Notes under the pieces: generated by a model | Databases searched by the model: none | What the model saw: the letters and a program-made list of their open reading frames with translations, nothing else | Told to the model about the DNA's origin: nothing | DNA from: a virus | Virus record (IMG/VR): IMGVR_UViG_3300030331_000008 | Span: 1-25,488 of that record | Reading direction: 5' to 3' (one strand) | DNA: 25,488 bases | Made by a program: the position numbers and the translations under genes | Shown here: positions 1 to 7,098 of the stretch, in pieces | How positions within the stretch are numbered: position 1 is the first letter of the stretch | How the letters are laid out: every line of letters starts with the position of its first letter

Positions 1-56
1 TCTTTGCATTGATGTACTGTTTAAACTGTCTCTAAACTGCACGGATCATGCGTGCC

Positions 57-72
57 AATGTGTTTACACATT
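57..72. promoter_or_regulatory. Operator-like inverted repeat
   Basis: Arms AATGTGT (57-63) and ACACATT (66-72) are perfect reverse complements separated by TT, giving a 16-bp near-palindrome typical in shape of dimeric repressor sites. It lies in the non-coding region more than 200 bp before the possible promoter, so direct repression of that promoter is not obvious. The function is inferred from shape only. Confidence 0.35.
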
Positions 73-103
73 TCCTGCGTAGGCGCACACAGTTTTAGCG
101 ACA

Positions 104-115
104 CCCCACCCCCCC
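104..115. repeat. C-run motif, copy 1
   Basis: CCCCACCCCCCC, matched by a near-identical CCCCACCCCCC at 211-221. The minus strand is therefore G-rich with runs of four and seven G. Runs this long are rare in this AT-rich sequence. The spacing between copies is about 100 bp. Confidence 0.6.
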
Positions 116-210
116 TGTACGCATGCGGGACTCCGCACACACGCACATACATACTGTTTCAAATTTTCACACAGTAAAAAATGAGTTTTATTTAACAGAG
201 TATTTACATA

Positions 211-221
211 CCCCACCCCCC
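211..221. repeat. C-run motif, copy 2
   Basis: CCCCACCCCCC, the second copy of the motif at 104-115. Each copy has only two runs, so a stable four-stranded structure would need slippage within the long run or pairing between the two copies. Confidence 0.6.
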
Positions 222-244
222 TAAACACAGATAAACGCTCTAGG

Positions 245-275
245 TTCACAGGGCTAGAAAAATTTTGCATATAAT
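245..275 (+). promoter_or_regulatory. Possible sigma70-type promoter before the terminase leader
   Basis: A perfect TATAAT at 270-275 is preceded 19 bp upstream by TTCACA (245-250), one base from the TTGACA consensus. The spacer is longer than the ideal 17 bp. A start about seven bases downstream would fall in GGGG at 279-282, just before the foldable segment that begins at 286, which makes a coherent promoter, leader and terminase order. TATAAT occurs by chance in AT-rich DNA, so this is moderate evidence only. Confidence 0.4.
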
Positions 276-285
276 TTTGGGGATT

Positions 286-380
286 GAGGCTAGTTCGTGC
301 GCTCGAGAATAACTAACTAGCCTCATGGGGTAGGTGGACAGGATTGTTGAGAGTGTAAGACTGTCCTCTGGAGATACCCT
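286..380 (+). ncRNA. Structured leader RNA candidate upstream of terL
   Basis: Three perfect or near-perfect stems fill this non-coding stretch. Stem I pairs GAGGCTAGTT (286-295) with AACTAGCCTC (315-324), 10 bp with a 19-nt loop. Stem II pairs GGGGTA (327-332) with TACCCT (375-380), five Watson-Crick pairs plus one G-U. Nested inside, stem III pairs GGACAG (336-341) with CTGTCC (361-366), also around a 19-nt loop. No T-run follows, so this is not a simple terminator. It starts a few bases after the likely transcription start and ends about 45 nt before the terminase. It may be a 5' leader controlling late genes, or a separate small RNA. I do not recognise it as a known riboswitch class. Confidence 0.5.
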
Positions 381-425
381 TGCACTACAGTATATAGAGT
401 TGTAATATGGTTGACAATACTATAT

Positions 426-1955
426 ATGGGTATATCACAGAAACAGTTGAGAGAGGTTATGAGTCATCTTACAGATGACAATCTTGCTAAACTCAATGGA
501 CCGCAACGTAAAGAACTAGACAACCTAGTTGTTAGTTTAGAGAAGGCTGTTGTCAGAGAGAAGTCTCAAGATAGTTTTTTACACTTTGCTGATACTGTTT
601 GGCAAGAGTTTATGTGTGGATCGCATCATAAAAAGATGGCGCAAGCTTTTGAGCGTGTAGCTAATGGTGAGTGTAAACGCTTGATGATAAATATGCCTCC
701 TAGATTTGGTAAGTCGCAGTTAACATCGTGGTTACTACCAGCATGGATAGTTGGTAGACAACCGCATAAAAAGATTATCATGGCTTCACATACTGCTGAA
801 CTGTCTCTCCGGTTTGGTAGAATGGTGCGTAACTTAATTGATAGCGAGGACTATCAAGAAATATTTCCGGATGTAAGTTTGAATCTCGACTCTAAGGCAG
901 CTGGACGATTCGACATATCGGGTGGCGGTGAATATTTTTCAATCGGAGTTGGCGGTGCGGTAACAGGTCGTGGTGCTGATTTGTTAATTATTGACGACCC
1001 ACATTCAGAACAACAAGGACAGTCTGCTGATCCAAAAATTTTCGAAAGCACATACGATTGGTATTTATCCGGTCCGAGGCAGCGTTTGCAGCCGGGCGGT
1101 GCGATTATAATTGTTATGACTAGATGGGGTAAGAAAGACTTATGTGGTTCTATATTGAAAGACTCTGCTACTAGAGACAACAGTGATGAGTGGGAAGTTA
1201 TAGAACTACCAGCTATATTACCATCAGGCAGAAGTTTATGGGAAGAATACTGGAAGGTAGATGAACTTGAAAAGATTAAGGCAACTCTACCTATATCGCA
1301 TTGGGAAGCACAGTATCAACAGAATCCTGTATCTGAAGAAAGTGCTATCGTAAAACGTGAGTGGTGGCAGGAGTGGGAATATAGAGAGCCACCTGCATGT
1401 GAATTTATAATTCAATCATGGGATACTGCTTTCTTAAAAACACAACGCTCTGACTTTTCTGCATGCACTACATGGGGTGTATTCTATAAAGAAGGTGAGA
1501 ATGGTTATCCTACTCCACAAGTTATATTGCTAGATGCATTTCAAGAAAGGATGGAGTTTCCTGAACTAAAACGTAGAGCATTTGAAGAACATCAACGATG
1601 GATGCCCGATGCTTTTATTGTTGAGGCAAAAGCTGCTGGTTCACCTTTGATATTTGAATTGAGACAAATGGGTATACCTGTACAAGAGTTTACACCTTCT
1701 AGGGGTAACGATAAGATAGCACGTGTAAACGCTGTAGCAGATTTATTTGCATCAGGTTCAGTATGGTATCCCAAGAAAAGATGGGCAGAAGAAGTTGTAG
1801 AACAGTTTGCATCTTTTCCTGTAGGAGATCACGATGACTTGGTTGACTCTGCCACACAAGCTTTATTGAGGTTTAGGCAAGGTGGATTTTTACGTCTTGA
1901 GCATGACGATGATGACTTTGAAGATGTATCTGACAGGGTTGCTAAATACTATTAA
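426..1955 (+). CDS. terL: Terminase large subunit (ATPase and nuclease)
   Basis: Packaging motor that drives DNA into the prohead through the portal and cuts concatemers. Numbering from the TTG at 411, the Walker A motif PPRFGKS is at 96-102, Walker B LLIIDDP at 191-197, and the coupling motif VMTRWG at 235-240. The C-terminal RNase H-like nuclease shows its acidic residues at D338 (SWDTA), E405 (IVEAKA) and D473-D479 (GDHDDLVD). Length is normal for a complete TerL. The start is uncertain: TTG 411, ATG 426 and ATG 459 are all in frame. None has a well-spaced Shine-Dalgarno site, and GAGAGG before 459 sits too close. ATG 426 is preferred. No small terminase precedes it in the window; the portal gene follows after 19 bp. 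Confidence 0.96.
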   Translation: MGISQKQLREVMSHLTDDNLAKLNGPQRKELDNLVVSLEKAVVREKSQDSFLHFADTVWQEFMCGSHHKKMAQAFERVANGECKRLMINMPPRFGKSQLTSWLLPAWIVGRQPHKKIIMASHTAELSLRFGRMVRNLIDSEDYQEIFPDVSLNLDSKAAGRFDISGGGEYFSIGVGGAVTGRGADLLIIDDPHSEQQGQSADPKIFESTYDWYLSGPRQRLQPGGAIIIVMTRWGKKDLCGSILKDSATRDNSDEWEVIELPAILPSGRSLWEEYWKVDELEKIKATLPISHWEAQYQQNPVSEESAIVKREWWQEWEYREPPACEFIIQSWDTAFLKTQRSDFSACTTWGVFYKEGENGYPTPQVILLDAFQERMEFPELKRRAFEEHQRWMPDAFIVEAKAAGSPLIFELRQMGIPVQEFTPSRGNDKIARVNAVADLFASGSVWYPKKRWAEEVVEQFASFPVGDHDDLVDSATQALLRFRQGGFLRLEHDDDDFEDVSDRVAKYY

Positions 1956-1974
1956 TGTAATTAAACTGAACTAA

Positions 1975-4392
1975 ATGGCAGAAGAAAATGTTGATATAAC
2001 TATTGTCGATCCTGAAGTAGTCGCAATAGAAACAGACGATGGGGGGATGCTAATTGACTTTGATCCTACATCTTTACAAGAAGAAGTTCCCTTTGATGCA
2101 AACCTTGCAGACTTTCTATCAGAAAAAGATTTATCTTTTTTAGGTCACGAACTTGTATCTGCTTATGAATCAGATAGAGACTCAAGGTCTGATTGGGAAA
2201 AGACTTACACAGAAGGATTAGATAATCTAGGATTAAAGATAGAAGAACGTAATGAGCCTTGGGCGGGTGCATGTGGTGTTTATCATCCATTGTTATCAGA
2301 GGCAGTTGTACGTTTTCAGTCGCAAGCTATAACAGAAATATTTCCAGCAGCAGGTCCAGTACGAACTAACATAGTTGGCAAGATAACTGACGAAAAAGAA
2401 CAACAAGGTAAACGTGTTCAAGACTATATGAACTATCTTCTTACAGAAGAAATGAAAGAGTATAGGAATGAAACAGAGAATATGTTGTTTAGTTTGCCTT
2501 TAGCTGGCTCAGCATTTAAAAAGATTTACTATGATGTGAACATGCAAAGACCATGTTCTATGTTTGTACCAGCAGAGGACTTTGTTGTTAGCTATGGAGC
2601 ATCAGATTTAAGAACCGCTGCACGTGCTACGCACGTTATGAGGATGACACTTAATGATATTCTGAAGCTACAGTATGCAGGTTTTTATAGAGAGGTGTCT
2701 TTACCTCAGTCTAGTATAGGTGCAGATAGAATTAGACAGAAGTATGCAGAGTTATCAGGAGACAATCCTAACTTTGAATACGATGTTAACAGTTATAGTA
2801 AGGATGGATTGCACACTCTTTTGGAAATGCATGTGGATTTAGACCTTATAGGCTTTGAAGATGAGCGTGAAGGTAGGAAAACTGGCATAGCATTACCTTA
2901 TGTAGTAACTATAGATCAAGGTTCGGGTGAAGTTTTATCAATTAGACGTAATTATTTAGAGTCTGACCCCATGAAAATGCGCAGACAACACTTTGTACAT
3001 TACAAATACATGCCGGGATTAGGGTTTTATGGCTTTGGATTGATACACATGGTAGGTGGATTGGCAAAATCTGCTACTTCTTTGCTTAGACAGCTAGTGG
3101 ATTCAGGTACATTAGCTAATTTGCCGGGTGGTTTAAAGACTAGAGGTCTAAGAATCAAGGGTGATGACACTCCAATCTATCCCGGAGAGTTCCGTGATGT
3201 AGATATTCCGGGCGGAAGCATAAGAGACAACATAACTTTTCTTCCATATAAAGAACCATCAGGCACTTTGTACCAATTATTAGGGAATATCGTTGAAGAA
3301 GGGCGTAGATTTGCTTCTATAACTGATTTAAAAGTGTCTGATATGAACAATCAAGCACCAGTTGGTACAACTTTAGCGTTATTAGAGCGTAATATGAAGG
3401 TTATGGGTGCGATTCAAGCTAGATTACACGCATCTATGCGCCAAGAACTAGGTATTTTGTCGGATATCATCAAAGATTTTATGCCAGCAGACTATGAATA
3501 CGAAGTTGATGGCGAATCTGCCATAAAAGCTGTAGATTTTGACGAAAGAGTAGACATAATTCCTGTATCAGACCCAAATGCAGCGACTATGGCACAAAGA
3601 ATCATGCAATATCAAGCTGCTTTGCAACTTGCACAGTCTGCACCACAGTTATATGACTTACCAAAGCTACACAGACAGATGTTAGAGGTACTAGGCATAC
3701 GTGATTCTCAAGATATCGTACCACTTGAGGATGATATAAAGCCTACAGACCCTGTATCAGAGAATATGGACATACTAAATGGCAAACCTGTAAAAGCTTT
3801 CGAGTATCAGGACCATGCAGCACATATAACAGTGCATTTATCTATGTTACAAGACCCCAAGATACAAGAACTTGCATCGCAAGCACCTAATGCGCAGGCA
3901 TTACAGGCTGCACTAAGTAATCACATAGTAGAACATTTAGGATTTGAGTATAGAAGGCAGATAGAAGAAGAGATAGGCACAGCACTACCACCTCTAGGAG
4001 AGCCTTTACCACCAGAAATAGAATTTAGATTGTCTACATTAGTAGCAACAGCTGCTCAACAGTTGTTAGGTAAAAACTTACAAGCTGCACAAATGGAGCA
4101 AGTACAAGAACAGATGCAAGACCCTGTACTACAGATGCAACAACAAGAACTTGCTATCAAAGCACAACAAGCACAAGACAAAGCTACTACTGATGAGGCA
4201 CGTATAGCTGCTGACTTAGAGAAAGCTAGAATGAAAGATGAACTTGAACGTATTAAGATTGAGGCAGACCTTGAAATGGCAGGTGCTAAAGTAGGTGCTG
4301 ATATAGCTAGAGTATCTGCACAAGAGAGGACCAAAGGTGCAGAGATAGGTAGAAAGATAGCAGAGACTCTAACTAAGAACGATGGAAGTTGA
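1975..4392 (+). CDS. Portal protein
   Basis: Forms the dodecameric ring at the capsid vertex through which TerL packages DNA and to which the tail adaptors bind. At 805 residues it is in the large P22-like/podoviral portal range. The N-terminus (1-45) is acidic. The core carries the conserved-looking stretch NEPWAGACGVYHPLLSEA and a helix- and turn-rich body. From M707 the tail becomes Gln-rich (VQEQMQDPVLQMQQQELA), followed by a charged helical segment to about residue 800 that should form a coiled coil, like the barrel extension of P22-type portals. The assignment rests on its place directly after terL, its length, and resemblance to portals of marine phages. Its last 11 bases overlap the next gene. 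Confidence 0.88.
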   Translation: MAEENVDITIVDPEVVAIETDDGGMLIDFDPTSLQEEVPFDANLADFLSEKDLSFLGHELVSAYESDRDSRSDWEKTYTEGLDNLGLKIEERNEPWAGACGVYHPLLSEAVVRFQSQAITEIFPAAGPVRTNIVGKITDEKEQQGKRVQDYMNYLLTEEMKEYRNETENMLFSLPLAGSAFKKIYYDVNMQRPCSMFVPAEDFVVSYGASDLRTAARATHVMRMTLNDILKLQYAGFYREVSLPQSSIGADRIRQKYAELSGDNPNFEYDVNSYSKDGLHTLLEMHVDLDLIGFEDEREGRKTGIALPYVVTIDQGSGEVLSIRRNYLESDPMKMRRQHFVHYKYMPGLGFYGFGLIHMVGGLAKSATSLLRQLVDSGTLANLPGGLKTRGLRIKGDDTPIYPGEFRDVDIPGGSIRDNITFLPYKEPSGTLYQLLGNIVEEGRRFASITDLKVSDMNNQAPVGTTLALLERNMKVMGAIQARLHASMRQELGILSDIIKDFMPADYEYEVDGESAIKAVDFDERVDIIPVSDPNAATMAQRIMQYQAALQLAQSAPQLYDLPKLHRQMLEVLGIRDSQDIVPLEDDIKPTDPVSENMDILNGKPVKAFEYQDHAAHITVHLSMLQDPKIQELASQAPNAQALQAALSNHIVEHLGFEYRRQIEEEIGTALPPLGEPLPPEIEFRLSTLVATAAQQLLGKNLQAAQMEQVQEQMQDPVLQMQQQELAIKAQQAQDKATTDEARIAADLEKARMKDELERIKIEADLEMAGAKVGADIARVSAQERTKGAEIGRKIAETLTKNDGS

Positions 4393-4576
4393 TATAAAGT
4401 TTACAGAGGACTTGACACAAAGTTTAAACGATGAGATAAATAGGATTACTGAAGTCATTGTGGATGGTGAAGTAAAAGATTTAACTGAACTTTATCACCT
4501 CAAAGGCAAGATCGAAGGGTTACGTATTGCCCTTCGTGAGATAACTGATAAATATAATACAGTTATAGAAAGTTAA
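4382..4576 (+). CDS. Small coiled-coil protein after portal
   Basis: A 64-residue acidic protein with two predicted helices rich in Leu, Ile, Glu and Asp (DLTQSLNDEINRITEVI and ELYHLKGKIEGLRIALREI). No membrane segment or catalytic motif is seen. It starts inside the portal gene (ATG at 4382 overlapping by 11 bp), so its translation is probably coupled to portal. Small proteins in this position are common between portal and scaffold in podoviruses, where they may act as assembly helpers, but the function here is unknown. It is followed by a 74-bp gap with RNA structure. Confidence 0.75.
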   Translation: MEVDIKFTEDLTQSLNDEINRITEVIVDGEVKDLTELYHLKGKIEGLRIALREITDKYNTVIES

Positions 4577-4582
4577 TACGCA

Positions 4583-4634
4583 CCCTTCATGGTGAAGGGA
4601 AAGGAGAACGTCAAACTCCTATATATATTTGACG
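4583..4634 (+). promoter_or_regulatory. Leader with hairpin and H-type pseudoknot before groES-like gene
   Basis: First, CCCTTCA (4583-4589) pairs with TGAAGGG (4593-4599) around a TGG loop. Second, two interleaved stems fit an H-type pseudoknot: AGGAG (4602-4606) with CTCCT (4616-4620), and CGTCAAA (4609-4615) with TTTGACG (4628-4634). Connecting loops are 2, 0 and 7 nt, lengths compatible with a real pseudoknot. No T-run follows the hairpin, so termination is unlikely. The AGGAG strand is itself a ribosome-binding-like sequence, but the actual site for the next gene appears to be AAGG at 4641-4644. An element controlling translation or mRNA stability is inferred. Confidence 0.5.
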
Positions 4635-4650
4635 CAACATAAGGTAACTT

Positions 4651-5037
4651 ATGACAGTTGAAGCAGTAAAAGAGGAAGCTGTAGATAAAGCGGAAACCGC
4701 AGAGCCTACACAACTTCCCGAACCTCAAGGGTATAAAATATTGATAGCACTACCAGAACATGAAGAAGTATCTGATGGTGGTATTATTATTGCAGACCAA
4801 TATAGAAAGAGAGAGGAGACAGCATCCATAGTGGGTTTTGTTTTGAAGATGGGTCCAGATTGTTATAAAGATGAAAACAGATTTCCTACAGGTCCATACT
4901 GTAAGGAAGGTGATTTTATAATTATGAGATCATATAGTGGCACACGCATGAGTATTCATGGCAAAGAATTTAGACTCATAAATGATGATACTGTAGAAGC
5001 TGTTGTAGATGATCCTAGAGGAATAGAGAAACCATGA
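4651..5037 (+). CDS. groES: GroES-like co-chaperonin
   Basis: A 128-residue protein whose residues 25-122 follow the GroES fold pattern: PQGYKILIALPEHEEV corresponds to the first strand of GroES, DGGIIIADQYRK to the mobile loop with its GroEL-binding hydrophobic tripeptide (I45-I47 in place of E. coli IVL), a variable roof region around 68-86, and EGDFIIMRSYSGTRMSIHGKEFRLINDD to the conserved C-terminal strands. The first 24 residues are an acidic extension. By analogy with T4 gp31 it should cap host GroEL during capsid folding. Its position between portal and scaffold fits that. Start ATG 4651 has AAGG six bases upstream, behind the structured leader. The stop overlaps the next start as ATGA. 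Confidence 0.85.
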   Translation: MTVEAVKEEAVDKAETAEPTQLPEPQGYKILIALPEHEEVSDGGIIIADQYRKREETASIVGFVLKMGPDCYKDENRFPTGPYCKEGDFIIMRSYSGTRMSIHGKEFRLINDDTVEAVVDDPRGIEKP

Positions 5038-5987
5038 TTGAAGAAGCACAAGCTTTAGAAGAAGATTTGGAACTACCTCCTACTACAGAGGTGCAAGTTC
5101 CGATACCTGATGTAGAGATAGAGGTAGTAGATGATCGTCCAGTAGAAGATCAAAGACCTCCAAAACAAGAAGTAGCTGATGATGATATTGATGAAGAGAT
5201 AGAAGGCATTGGCGAAAGAACTAAAAAACGTATAGACAAACTTAAGTTTGATTATCACGAAGAACGCAGAAAGGCAGAGGCAGCGCAAAGAGTTAGGGAT
5301 GAAGCTGCTCAAGTAGCAAAACAGTTGCATGATGAGAATCAAAGACTAAAAGCTACTGTATCAAAAAGTGAAGAAGCGTTACTTAATAGTTTAAAAACTA
5401 AAACATCTACAGAGATAGAAGCTGCTAAAGAAACATACAAACAAGCTTATGAAGCTGGCGATACTAATAGATTGCTAGAAGCACAAGAAAAATTATCAGC
5501 AGCTTATGCTGATAAAAGTTATGTAGATAATTATCAGCCACAAGCTTTACAACCCCAACAACCGCAGCAACAACAATACGCACAACCTCAGTACGCACAA
5601 TCAATGCAACAACAACAGCCGTCTATCGACCCAGCTGCTGCTGAATACATAAGGCAAAATCCTTGGTTTGAACGTGCAGGCGATGAGGATATGACTGCGT
5701 TAGCTTATGGTATGCATGCAAAATTAGTAAGAGAGGGAGTTGATCCTGTAAGAGACTCAGATACTTACTATGCAAGAGTTGATGAAGCTATTAAACAAAG
5801 ATTTCCAGAACGCTTTGAGGACAATACTGCATCCTCACAGCGACCCTCGACTGTGGTAGCACCTGCTAATAGAGCAAGTTCTAAACAGCGCACAGTGCAG
5901 TTAACAAAGACTCAAGTTACTCTCGCCAAGAAACTTGGACTTACACCAGAACAATACGCAGCGCAATATGCGAAGGAGCAAAGATAA
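5034..5987 (+). CDS. Capsid scaffolding protein
   Basis: A 317-residue protein with the architecture of a phage scaffold: a very acidic N-terminus (1-60), a long charged coiled coil (61-165), a Gln/Pro-rich linker (168-196), a compact helical segment with QNPWFERAGDED (208-219), and a basic C-terminal helical tail (281-317) with TKTQVTLAKKLGLTPEQYA, which would be the coat-binding end. It directs capsid protein assembly and is lost before or during DNA packaging. No protease motif is seen. It sits upstream of the capsid gene as scaffolds do. The start overlaps the groES-like stop as ATGA, so the two are translationally coupled. Confidence 0.75.
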   Translation: MIEEAQALEEDLELPPTTEVQVPIPDVEIEVVDDRPVEDQRPPKQEVADDDIDEEIEGIGERTKKRIDKLKFDYHEERRKAEAAQRVRDEAAQVAKQLHDENQRLKATVSKSEEALLNSLKTKTSTEIEAAKETYKQAYEAGDTNRLLEAQEKLSAAYADKSYVDNYQPQALQPQQPQQQQYAQPQYAQSMQQQQPSIDPAAAEYIRQNPWFERAGDEDMTALAYGMHAKLVREGVDPVRDSDTYYARVDEAIKQRFPERFEDNTASSQRPSTVVAPANRASSKQRTVQLTKTQVTLAKKLGLTPEQYAAQYAKEQR

Positions 5988-6460
5988 TGGAAAAGTCAGA
6001 ACAAAATGATGTTCAAGAGCGCAACCCACGTGAATTAGAATCAAGAGAAACTAATGAACGAGAAAAAGCTTGGACTCCCCCAAACTTGTTGCCCGATCCT
6101 AAACCGGAAGCGGGATATGTTTTTCGTTGGATACGTACAGCTTCAGCTGGACAATCTGATAATATGAATGTATCTACCAAATTCAGAGAAGGTTGGACAC
6201 CAGTTAAAGCAGCGGATCATCCTGAATTGCAAATGGTCAAAGATACTGACTCGCAATTCAAAGATGGTATAGAAGTAGGTGGATTACTTTTATGTAAAGC
6301 ACCCGAAGAAGTTATCAAAAAGAGAAGCAAATATTATACTGATATGGCTGATCAACAGATGTCTGCTTTGGATGCTAACTACATGAGAGATGAAAATCCT
6401 GCTATGCCTATGTTTAAAGAAAGGAAGTCTCAAGTAACTTTTGGTAAAGGTGGTAAGTAA
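5987..6460 (+). CDS. Conserved head-module protein of unknown function
   Basis: A 157-residue hydrophilic protein. The first 30 residues are highly charged; then come a Pro-rich segment (PPNLLPDPKPEAGYVFRWIR), a Trp/Gly region (FREGWTPVKAADHPELQ) and a helical part with MADQQMSALDANYMRDENP. I recall similar proteins beside the scaffold in marine phages but no established function. Being between scaffold and decoration protein it could be a minor scaffold or head protein. The start overlaps the scaffold stop as TAATG. Confidence 0.7.
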   Translation: MEKSEQNDVQERNPRELESRETNEREKAWTPPNLLPDPKPEAGYVFRWIRTASAGQSDNMNVSTKFREGWTPVKAADHPELQMVKDTDSQFKDGIEVGGLLLCKAPEEVIKKRSKYYTDMADQQMSALDANYMRDENPAMPMFKERKSQVTFGKGGK

Positions 6461-6503
6461 TTACTATCTTTTTTGTTAAACTTTTGTATGAAAGGTATAT
6501 AAA

Positions 6504-7085
6504 ATGAGTAGTTCAGCAACACCTTACGGAGCAAGACCTGTTGGCACTTTGTCTGCAAGCGGTTCTTTCACCGGAAAGGTAAGACATTACAGCATAGCCT
6601 CTGGCTATGGCACTGCAATTTTCTATGGCGATTTCGTTAAGTTAGTTGCTGCTGGTACAGTCGAGAAAGACACTGGCACAACTACATTAACACCCGTAGG
6701 AATTTTTCTAGGTGTATCTTATACCGATCCAAATACAAGCCAGAAAACTTTTTCACAATTCTATCCAGCAAGTACAGCAGCTGATGATATTTCAGCTTAT
6801 GTATTGGATGACCCAAATGTTCTTTTCGAGATGCAAGCAGACGGCTCAGCCGCTGTAACCAACATCGGAAACAATGTTGCGGTAGTTCAAACAGCTGGTT
6901 CAACTAGCATTGGGTTAAGTAAAAATGCCATTGATATATCTACAGCAGCCTCTACGACTGCTACTCTTCCTGTAAGAATAGTAGATATCTCGCCTAAATC
7001 TGACAACGCAGCCGGTGATTCTTTCACTGACTTAGTTGCTAAGTTTAATGCGGGTCATATCATGGACAATACAACTGGCATATAA
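6504..7085 (+). CDS. Probable head decoration protein
   Basis: A 193-residue protein rich in Ser, Thr, Ala and Gly with many predicted beta strands (YGTAIFYGDFVKLVAAGTVE, GIFLGVSYTD, ATLPVRIVDIS). It immediately precedes the major capsid gene, the usual place of a decoration or capsid-stabilising protein. No signal peptide or membrane segment is present. AAAGG at 6491-6495 lies eight bases before the start. The assignment is from position and composition, not from a diagnostic motif. Confidence 0.6.
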   Translation: MSSSATPYGARPVGTLSASGSFTGKVRHYSIASGYGTAIFYGDFVKLVAAGTVEKDTGTTTLTPVGIFLGVSYTDPNTSQKTFSQFYPASTAADDISAYVLDDPNVLFEMQADGSAAVTNIGNNVAVVQTAGSTSIGLSKNAIDISTAASTTATLPVRIVDISPKSDNAAGDSFTDLVAKFNAGHIMDNTTGI

Positions 7086-7098
7086 AGGAGAATAAGAA

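Larger units (their letters stand above)
1..285. other. Non-coding region upstream of the terminase
   Basis: No credible plus-strand gene lies here, which is striking in a genome otherwise packed with overlapping genes. The stretch holds direct repeats TAAACTG at 22-28 and 33-39 (11 bp apart, about one helical turn), an operator-like palindrome at 57-72, a small TGCGG/CCGCA hairpin at 124-137, an alternating CA-rich tract around 136-155, two C-runs at 104-115 and 211-221, and a possible promoter ending at 275. Its local composition looks more GC-rich and skewed than the genes that follow. A 68-codon minus-strand frame (64-270) has no recognisable protein character and is not called. The region could be a module boundary, a control region, a replication signal or a packaging site; nothing here decides between these. 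Confidence 0.6.

Noticed and set aside
64-270. 68-codon minus-strand open frame in the upstream non-coding region
   Set aside because: No recognisable protein character, Cys/Val-rich composition produced by the C-runs and CA tract, and no ribosome-binding site; better explained as chance.
286-380. tRNA or tmRNA
   Set aside because: The stems do not form a cloverleaf, there is no GTTCRANNC T-loop or CCA end, and no D-loop pattern.
4583-4599. Hairpin after the small coiled-coil gene as a terminator
   Set aside because: Stem is good but followed by AAAGGAGAAC rather than a T-run, so intrinsic termination is unlikely.
6473-6503. TTGTTA and TATAAA before the decoration-protein gene
   Set aside because: The TATAAA abuts the ATG, and a promoter there would produce a message lacking the AAAGG site at 6491-6495; treated as leader sequence.
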